Assembly: GCF_001536285.1 (NCBI RefSeq)
Contig: NZ_FAOZ01000005.1
Span: 447,259-511,258, forward strand
Direction: 5' to 3'
Source of the DNA: Parafrankia irregularis
GTDB lineage: Bacteria > Actinomycetota > Actinomycetes > Frankiales > Frankiaceae
Length of the DNA stretch: 64,000 bases
A model generated the notes under the pieces. That model was not told the origin of the DNA. It saw only the letters and a list, made by a program, of their open reading frames with translations, and searched no databases. A program made the translations under genes and the position numbers. Below are positions 57,888 to 64,000 of this stretch, piece after piece. Each line of letters starts with the position of its first letter. The first letter of the stretch is position 1.

Positions 57888-59078
57888 TCAGGCCCGCGAG
57901 ATCAGGCCCGCGAGCTCACCAGCCCGGCCCGCCCGTTCGACCACCTGCCCGATCACCGCGACCAGCGCGTCGACGTCCGCGGCGACCGAACCGTGCCCGA
58001 GCGAGAAACGCAGCGAACCCCGAGCGTGCGCCTCTTCGACACCCATAGCCAACAGCACATGAGAGGGCCGCGCGATTCCCGCCGAGCAGGCGGAACCGGT
58101 CGAGCATTCCACTCCGTGCGCGTCGAGCAGCATGAGCAGCGAGTCGCCCTCACAGCCGGGAAAGGTCAGATGGGCGTTGCCGGGCAGCCGGCCGGCGCCG
58201 GAGGGCGCGCCGTTGAGGACGGCCCCGGGAACCTGCGCGAGGACCCGACGCACCAGGTCATCGCGCAGGTCGGTAAGCCTGAGCCGCTCCGCGGGCAGCT
58301 CTGCTGTGGCGACGCGCGCGGCCGCCGCGAAGGCAGCGACACCGGGCGTGTTGAGGGTGCCGGAACGGACGTCGCGCTCCTGGCCACCGCCGTGCAGGTG
58401 CGGCTCAAGCTCGAGGCCTCGCCGCAGGAGCAGCGCCCCGACTCCGACCGGGCCGCCGATCTTGTGCGCGCTGATCGTGAGTGCGTCCGCCGCGCTCGCG
58501 GCGAAGGACGTCTCCACCTGGCCGAATGCCTGCACCGCGTCGGTATGGAACGGAATGCCGTAGTTGTGCGCGATACTCGCCAGCTCCGCGACCGGCTGGA
58601 TCGTGCCCACCTCGCTGTTCGCCCACATGACCGAGATCAGCGCGACGGACGACGGATCGGCCTGCACGGCCGCACGCAGCGCCTCGGGGTGCACCAGACC
58701 GGTGCCGTCCACCGGAATCGTCTCCAGCACCGCGCCCTGCTGCCTGGCGAGCCATGACGCCGTGTCCAGCACGGCGGGATGCTCGACCGCGCTGACCAGC
58801 ACACGACGCCGCTGCGGGTCGACCGCCCGGCGAGACCAGAACAGGCCCTTCACCGCGAGATTGTCACTTTCCGTGCCGCCACCCGTGAAGATGACGTCGG
58901 ACGGCCGCGCGCCCAGCACCTCGGCCAGCGACTCCCGCGACTCCTCGACGAGCCGGCGTGCGCGCCGACCACCGGCATGCAGTGATGAGGCGTTGCGCGT
59001 GCCGGTCAGGGCTGCGGTGAACGCCTCGACGGCCTCGGGACGCATAGGCGTGGTCGCCGCGTGGTCGAGGTAGGTCAC
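57888..59078 (-). CDS. Cysteine desulfurase (NifS/IscS family)
   Basis: 396 residues. It begins MTYLDHAATTPMRPEAV. PLP Lys in TISAHKIGGPVG, cofactor site GGGTESDNLAVKG, and the active Cys loop ECSTGSACSAG. It removes sulfur from cysteine as an enzyme persulfide. The next gene downstream is mnmA, so its main job here is probably tRNA thiolation; a role in iron-sulfur assembly is possible. Short GC-rich direct repeats (57860-57915) lie at its 3' end. Confidence 0.95.
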   Translation of the reverse strand: MTYLDHAATTPMRPEAVEAFTAALTGTRNASSLHAGGRRARRLVEESRESLAEVLGARPSDVIFTGGGTESDNLAVKGLFWSRRAVDPQRRRVLVSAVEHPAVLDTASWLARQQGAVLETIPVDGTGLVHPEALRAAVQADPSSVALISVMWANSEVGTIQPVAELASIAHNYGIPFHTDAVQAFGQVETSFAASAADALTISAHKIGGPVGVGALLLRRGLELEPHLHGGGQERDVRSGTLNTPGVAAFAAAARVATAELPAERLRLTDLRDDLVRRVLAQVPGAVLNGAPSGAGRLPGNAHLTFPGCEGDSLLMLLDAHGVECSTGSACSAGIARPSHVLLAMGVEEAHARGSLRFSLGHGSVAADVDALVAVIGQVVERAGRAGELAGLISRA

Positions 59079-59147
59079 GTCTGTAGAGGGTAGCCGCAGC
59101 CCGGACGCCTCAGCTGGGCTCGCCGGGGCCGAGCGGTCCCACCAGGC

Positions 59148-59190
59148 AGGACCGCGAGGACCGCGAGGACCGCGAGGACCGCGAGGACCG
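59148..59190. repeat. 9-bp tandem repeat, almost five units
   Basis: AGGACCGCG is repeated four times exactly, plus a partial fifth unit. It fills the spacer between the MarR stop and the desulfurase start. It may be a slippage product, and its copy number may vary between strains. Confidence 0.9.
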
Positions 59191-59204
59191 GCACAGCGTG
59201 GCCC

Positions 59205-59789
59205 TCAGAAGTCGCCGGCCCGGCTGCGAAGGTCGGTGAGCAGGTCCACGAGCTCGCGGACCCCGTTCTCGGGCAGACCGGGATCGGCGAACACGCTCTC
59301 GTTGAGCTTCTCGGTGGCCGCGAGCGCCGTCGCGCGACCGTCGTCGGTGATCTCGGCGAGGATGGCCCGCCGGTCGGTCGGATGCGGCTGGCGGCGAACC
59401 TGGCCCCGGGCCTCCAGCCGGTCGACGGCACTGGTGACGCTGGTCGGGTGGACCTGGAGCAGACTGCCGATGCGGCTGAGCGGCAACGAGCCCCGGCGGC
59501 TGAACAGCAGCAGCATCAACAGCTCGTAACGGGCGAACGTCAGATCGAGCGGACGCAGGATCTCGTCGACGCGGGCGAGCAGGATCTGCTGTGCACGCAT
59601 CAACGAGGTGACCGCGGCCATCCCGTCCGCCACCCCGCCCCACCCGTGCGCCGTCCACTGCCGGTGTGCCTCCGCGATCGGGTCGGTCGGAAGCGGCTTC
59701 GGCGGCGACACGAGGGCGGTACTCCAAAAGATCGCGGGGCGGATGAGCGGATGAATGGCGCTGTCCACTATGCCATTCCCACGTGCCAT
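59205..59789 (-). CDS. MarR-family transcriptional regulator
   Basis: About 194 residues. The winged helix is PLSRIGSLLQVHPTSVTSAVDRLEARGQVRR and the wing is HPTDRRAILAEITDDG (each only in part quoted). An N-terminal helix (LMRAQQILLARVDEIL) forms the dimer interface. ATG at 59789 has AAGG eleven bases upstream; the frame runs open further but looks non-coding. It lies downstream of icmF in the same direction. It may control icmF or neighbours, but no ligand is evident. Confidence 0.87.
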   Translation of the reverse strand: MARGNGIVDSAIHPLIRPAIFWSTALVSPPKPLPTDPIAEAHRQWTAHGWGGVADGMAAVTSLMRAQQILLARVDEILRPLDLTFARYELLMLLLFSRRGSLPLSRIGSLLQVHPTSVTSAVDRLEARGQVRRQPHPTDRRAILAEITDDGRATALAATEKLNESVFADPGLPENGVRELVDLLTDLRSRAGDF

Positions 59790-59828
59790 TCGCGGACCTT
59801 GGCAACGGGCGAGGCCCGCCGGCGCAGT

Positions 59829-59877
59829 GTGCCGGCCGGCTCGGCTCGTCCACAACCACGTGCCGAGCCGCCGGCAC
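59829..59877. repeat. Long inverted repeat between icmF and the MarR gene
   Basis: A 17-base arm (59829-59845) pairs with a 16-base arm (59862-59877), with one bulged base and a 16-base loop. It may be the icmF terminator or an operator for the MarR regulator. Confidence 0.7.
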
Positions 59878-59901
59878 CGGGGGTACAACATCTTCACGCG
59901 A

Positions 59902-59940
59902 CGATGACCGATGTTGCCGATGACCGATGTGGCGGATGAC
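59902..59940. repeat. 16-bp direct repeat upstream of the MarR gene
   Basis: CGATGACCGATGTTGC is followed immediately by a copy with one change and a partial third unit. It lies about 115 bp before the MarR start. Confidence 0.75.
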
Positions 59941-59993
59941 GGCCACAGCTGCGCGACCGCGCTGCCGCAGCACGTCAACGCCGCCGGACGTGG

Positions 59994-62900
59994 CTAGATG
60001 TTTCGGCGATACTGCCCGCCGACTTCGAAGAACGCCGCGCTGATCTGACCGAGCGAACACACGCGCACCGCGTCCATCAAGGCGGCAAAGGTATTGCCAC
60101 CCGCTGTCGCGACCTTCCGCAGACGGTCGAGCGCCAGGGCGGCCTCGGCCGCGTTGCCTGAGGTGAACTCCTCGAGCCGGCGCAGCTGCGACTGCTTCTC
60201 CTCCTCGGTGGCCCGGGCCAGCTCGAGCTGGTGTGCGTCCTCCTCGTCGTCGTCCGGGCCGAGGAAGGTGTTGACACCGATGATCGGCAGCGAACCGTCG
60301 TGCTTGCGCCGTTCGTAGAGCATCGACTCGTCCTGGATGCGACCACGCTGGTATCCGGTCTCCATCGCCCCGAGAACGCCACCACGCTCCGAGATCCGCT
60401 CGAACTCGGCGAGGACGGCCTCCTCGACGAGATCGGTGAGCTCATCGATCGCGAACGAGCCCTGCAGGGGGTTCTCGTTCCCGGCGAGCCCCCATTCCTG
60501 ATCAATGATCATCTGGATCGCCAGCGCACGCCGGACCGACTGCTCGGTGGGCGTGGTGACCGCCTCGTCGTAGGCATTGGTGTGCAGGCTGTTGCAGTTG
60601 TCATAGATCGCGCACAGAGCCTGCAGAGTCGTCCGGATGTCGTTGAAGTTCATCTCGCGCGCGTGCAGCGAACGGCCCGAGGTCTGCACGTGGTACTTGA
60701 GCTTCTGCGAGCGCTCCGACGCACCGTAGCGCTCGCGCATGGCCACCGCCCAGATGCGCCTGGCGACCCGGCCGATCACGCTGTACTCGGCGTCCATGCC
60801 GTTGGAGAAGAAGAACGAAAGATTCGGGGCGAAGTCGTCGATGTTCATACCGCGTGCCAGATACGCCTCGACGTAGGTGAAACCGTTCGCGAGCGTGAAC
60901 GCCAGCTGGCTGATCGGGTTCGCCCCTGCCTCCGCGATGTGGTACCCGGAGATCGACACCGAGTAGAAGTTGCGCACCTGGTTGGCGATGAACCATTCCT
61001 GCATGTCGGCCATGCACCGCAGCGCGAACTCGGTCGAGAAGATGCAGGTGTTCTGGCCCTGGTCCTCCTTGAGGATGTCCGCCTGGACCGTGCCACGCAC
61101 GTTCGCCAGCGCCCAGGCGGCGACCTCGGCGGCCTCGGCCGCCCGAGGCTCACGGCCATGCTCCACCCGGAAGAGGTCGAGCCGCTGCTCGACCGCAGTG
61201 GTCAGGAACATCGCCAGCACGGCCGGCGCCGGCCCGTTGATCGTCATCGAGACGCTGGTCGTCGGCGCGCACAGATCGAAGCCGGCGAACAGCGTCTTCA
61301 TGTCATCCAGCGTGGCGACGGAAACACCTGACGTACCGATCTTCCCGTAGACGTCGGGCCGGGCACCCGGATCACGTCCGTAAAGGGTCACCGAGTCAAA
61401 GGCTGTGCTGAGCCGAGTGGCCGGTGAATCCGCCGAGAGGAGGTGGAAGCGCCGGTTGGTCCGAAACGGGTCGCCCTCCCCGGCGAACATGCGCGCCGGG
61501 GCCTCACCAACGCGCTTGAAGGGAAAGACCCCGGCGGTGAACGGAAACAGCCCCGGCAGGTTCTCCCGCCGGCGGAACCGCACAAGCCGGGCGTCGTCGT
61601 CTATCTCCGGAACGGCCACCCGTGGCAGCGAGGTTCCAGAGAGAGTGGTGCGTACCAGCGGAGTACGGATCTCCCGGCCGCGCACGGTGTAGACCATCTC
61701 GTCGCCGGAACGCTCCGCGCGCAGCGCGGGCCAGGACTCGATCAGGTCACGCGTCTCGGCATCGAGGCGCGACTCGGCGGCATCCCGCAGGCTCCGCAGC
61801 AACCGCAGGTCCGACTGCTCGGCCTGCCCGGCCTGCTCCCGCCCGGCCCGGTCCGGCCCGGTGCCCCGCTGATGCGCCTCGAGCTCGGCGATCGCGGTGG
61901 CCAGGTGCTCGCGACGACGTGCCAGCACCGCCTGCGCCTCCGTGTGGGCGTGGTAGCCACGGACAGCATCCGCGATCTCCGCGAGATAGCGGACCCGGGC
62001 CGGCGGAACGACCGTGGTCAGACCACTGGATACCCGCACCTCCACGGGTTCCAGCGCGCCCTGCTTCAGCTCCAGACCACGCTCGCCGAGGAGATCGCGC
62101 AGGTAGAAGTACAGCGCCGTGACGCCATCGTCGTTGAAGCGGGCCGCGGAGGTGCCGAAGACCGGCATCTCCTCCCACTCCGCGCCGAACTCCTCCCGAT
62201 TGCGGACCATCTGACGCGCGACATCGCGCCGCGCGTCCTCGGCACCACGGCGCTCGAATTTGTTGACGGCCACCGCGTCCGCGAAGTCGAGCATGTCGAT
62301 CTTTTCAAGCTGGGACGACGCCCCGTACTCGGGCGTCATGACATACAGGGAGACGTCGCAGAAGGGCACAATGGCCGCGTCGCCCTGGCCGATTCCAGGG
62401 GTCTCGACGATCACCAGGTCATAGCCCGCCACCTTGCAGGCCGCCACGATGTCGGCGAACTGCTCGGGCAACTCCCGCCCGGCCTTTCGCGTTGCCAGCG
62501 ACCGGAAGAAGGTCAGCGACACGTCACCGCCCGACCTCGGCCCCGCCGGCTCGACGCCGGCATCCGGCCGCATCGCCAGCGCGTTCATCCTGATCCGGTC
62601 GCCGAGCAGCGCTCCGCCGCCGCGCCGCCGCGTCGGGTCGACGGCCAGTACCGCGATCCGCAGCGAATCGCTCTGATCGAGCCGGAAGCGTCGCAGCACC
62701 TCGTCGGTGAGCGAGGACTTGCCTGATCCACCCGTGCCTGTGATACCGAGGACCGGCACCGGCGGCCGATCGGCGGTCGCCGCCGCTTCCCGGACGGCGG
62801 CGGCAAAGGCCGCATCCCGAGAACTCTCGAGCACGGTGATCGCCCGGGCCAGCGCGGCATCGCCGCCGGACCGCAGATCTCCCAGTGCCGGCGTGACCGC

Positions 62901-63374
62901 CGCCAGGTCCACATCGCTTTCCCGGACGATCCTGTTGACCATGAGAGCCAGCCCGAGACGCCGGCCGTCCTCCGGGGAGAAGATCCGTGCCACGCCGCGC
63001 GAGTGCAGCAGATCGATCTCCTCCGGAACGATGACACCGCCACCGCCGCCGTAGACCCGCACGTGCCCGGCGCCGCGCTCGCGCAGCCGCTCGACGAGAT
63101 AGGTGAAGTACTCGACGTGGCCGCCCTGGTAGGAGGAGATCGCGACCGCCTGCGCGTCCTCCTGGATAGCGGCCGTCACGATCTCATCGACCCCGCGGTC
63201 ATGCCCGAGGTGAATCACCTCCGCACCCTGTGCCTGGAGGATGCGCCGCATGATGTTGATCGCGGCGTCATGACCGTCGAACAGAGCTGCCGCGGTGACG
63301 ACCCGCACCGGCCCGGTGGGCACGTGCAACGTGGGGATCTCCTGCTCCGCCTCCGCCGCGGTAACTGCGCTCAT
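59994..63374 (-). CDS. icmF: Fused isobutyryl-CoA mutase with G-protein chaperone
   Basis: About 1126 residues. In order: a cobalamin-binding domain (LFDGHDAAINIMRRIL, lower-ligand His near residue 35), a MeaI-type GTPase (GTGGSGKSSLTDE near 208-220; ETPGIGQGD; NKFERRGAEDARRD), and the mutase barrel (TLDDMKTLFAGFDLCAPTTSVSMTINGPAP; GYHIAEAGANPISQLAF). It interconverts isobutyryl-CoA and butyryl-CoA with adenosylcobalamin, linking valine breakdown to fatty acids. ATG at 63374 follows GGGAGCGTGGCC. Relatives may use other acyl-CoAs. Confidence 0.95.
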   Translation of the reverse strand: MSAVTAAEAEQEIPTLHVPTGPVRVVTAAALFDGHDAAINIMRRILQAQGAEVIHLGHDRGVDEIVTAAIQEDAQAVAISSYQGGHVEYFTYLVERLRERGAGHVRVYGGGGGVIVPEEIDLLHSRGVARIFSPEDGRRLGLALMVNRIVRESDVDLAAVTPALGDLRSGGDAALARAITVLESSRDAAFAAAVREAAATADRPPVPVLGITGTGGSGKSSLTDEVLRRFRLDQSDSLRIAVLAVDPTRRRGGGALLGDRIRMNALAMRPDAGVEPAGPRSGGDVSLTFFRSLATRKAGRELPEQFADIVAACKVAGYDLVIVETPGIGQGDAAIVPFCDVSLYVMTPEYGASSQLEKIDMLDFADAVAVNKFERRGAEDARRDVARQMVRNREEFGAEWEEMPVFGTSAARFNDDGVTALYFYLRDLLGERGLELKQGALEPVEVRVSSGLTTVVPPARVRYLAEIADAVRGYHAHTEAQAVLARRREHLATAIAELEAHQRGTGPDRAGREQAGQAEQSDLRLLRSLRDAAESRLDAETRDLIESWPALRAERSGDEMVYTVRGREIRTPLVRTTLSGTSLPRVAVPEIDDDARLVRFRRRENLPGLFPFTAGVFPFKRVGEAPARMFAGEGDPFRTNRRFHLLSADSPATRLSTAFDSVTLYGRDPGARPDVYGKIGTSGVSVATLDDMKTLFAGFDLCAPTTSVSMTINGPAPAVLAMFLTTAVEQRLDLFRVEHGREPRAAEAAEVAAWALANVRGTVQADILKEDQGQNTCIFSTEFALRCMADMQEWFIANQVRNFYSVSISGYHIAEAGANPISQLAFTLANGFTYVEAYLARGMNIDDFAPNLSFFFSNGMDAEYSVIGRVARRIWAVAMRERYGASERSQKLKYHVQTSGRSLHAREMNFNDIRTTLQALCAIYDNCNSLHTNAYDEAVTTPTEQSVRRALAIQMIIDQEWGLAGNENPLQGSFAIDELTDLVEEAVLAEFERISERGGVLGAMETGYQRGRIQDESMLYERRKHDGSLPIIGVNTFLGPDDDEEDAHQLELARATEEEKQSQLRRLEEFTSGNAAEAALALDRLRKVATAGGNTFAALMDAVRVCSLGQISAAFFEVGGQYRRNI

Positions 63375-63593
63375 GGCCACGCTCCCTGGACGACGCTCGG
63401 CTGCCACCGATGCCACCGACTCCCGCTGGCACGTCCGATAGTAGGACGTCCATGGAGTTGGGGCCAACTGTGCGGCTGACGATCGCGTCTCAGGATGGTG
63501 GCCTCGAGTGCACTGGAGCGCTCAGCCTGCGGCAACGCCTCACCGAGATCTGGCTCACCTGCCACGCCGGAAACGCGGCAGAACGCAGAAATG

Positions 63594-63639
63594 CCGATGG
63601 GGTTGCCCCCAGCCACAAGGCCAGAAACAACCCCATCGG
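63594..63639 (-). terminator. rRNA operon terminator
   Basis: Twelve-base perfect arms (63594-63605 and 63628-63639) with a 22-base loop that can fold further. It lies a few bases past the 5S rRNA 3' end on the minus strand. Confidence 0.8.
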
Positions 63640-63646
63640 AAAGAAG

Positions 63647-63765
63647 TCCGGCGGCGTCCTACTCTCCCACGCGGTCCCCCACGCAGTACCATCGGCGCTG
63701 AAGGGCTTAGCTACCGGGTTCGGAATGGAACCGGGCGTTTCCCCTTCGCCAAAGCCACCGAAACA
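63647..63765 (-). rRNA. rrf: 5S ribosomal RNA
   Basis: About 119 bases on the minus strand. It starts near GTTTCGGTGGCTTTGGCGAA, contains CCGGTTCCATTCCGAACCCGG, and ends near GGAGAGTAGGACGCCGCCGG. These are typical actinobacterial 5S blocks. The exact ends are estimates. Confidence 0.95.
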
Positions 63766-63840
63766 CTATCAGACCCGACCCTCCGGTCGCAGCCCGAGAA
63801 CCGCACAGTGGACGCAAAACAGCAGAATCATAAAGTAGTC

Positions 63841-64000
<160 letters not shown>

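Noticed and set aside
59205..59978. A longer MarR protein starting near 59978
   Set aside because: The added 63 residues read through the inverted and direct repeats and lack family similarity. ATG 59789 gives a normal-length regulator.

Overview
The window is high-GC, densely coding chromosomal DNA from an actinomycete. Gene content and order (cofC for coenzyme F420; ndgR divergent from leuCD; ilvBNC-serA; gatCAB; ligA-mnmA-cysteine desulfurase; icmF; alanine- and proline-rich protein tails) fit a Frankia-like member of the Frankiales. That assignment is inference from recognised families, not a database result. The DNA is mostly conserved core. I see no transposase, integrase, phage gene or CRISPR array.

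Layout. 1-7 kb: the 3' end of a murA-family gene, the convergent pair gpsA/acyltransferase, cofC with a cyclase-family gene, and a membrane GGDEF-EAL protein. 7-20 kb: a transglutaminase-like protein, ppk, an HU gene, leuD-leuC divergent from an IclR regulator with three tandem palindromes between them, a PASTA Ser/Thr kinase and an orphan histidine kinase. 20-31.5 kb: tRNA-Glu and tRNA-Gln, a FAH-family hydrolase, a small HiPIP-like four-cysteine protein, a lytic transglycosylase, cimA, a Crp regulator, a CBS protein, ilvE and leuB. 31.5-42.2 kb: an EAL protein, leuA, a septum-formation-like protein, serA, ilvC, ilvN and ilvB. 42-59 kb: a class B PBP, a metallophosphoesterase, gatB/gatA/gatC, an ACT protein, a second GGDEF-EAL protein, ligA, a MetE-like protein, mnmA and a cysteine desulfurase. 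59-64 kb: a MarR regulator, icmF, 5S rRNA and the 3' end of 23S rRNA on the minus strand.

The unifying theme is branched-chain amino acid synthesis. leuA, leuB, leuC, leuD, ilvB, ilvN, ilvC, ilvE and cimA all lie here; only ilvD and a threonine deaminase are not seen. Two short leader peptides not obvious as genes were read directly: a 16-residue peptide rich in Val, Leu and Ile upstream of ilvB, followed by a textbook terminator, and a 13-residue peptide with four consecutive Leu upstream of leuA. Both indicate ribosome-mediated attenuation. The leuCD operon instead carries a triple palindrome next to its IclR regulator.

Two further patterns cut across the window. One is a dispersed hairpin repeat of about 65 bp in at least six copies, all beyond gene 3' ends (631-798, 17851-18008, 42308-42638). 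The other is a set of in-frame tandem repeats with periods of 6, 15 or 18 bp, mostly in linkers or tails of otherwise normal enzymes.
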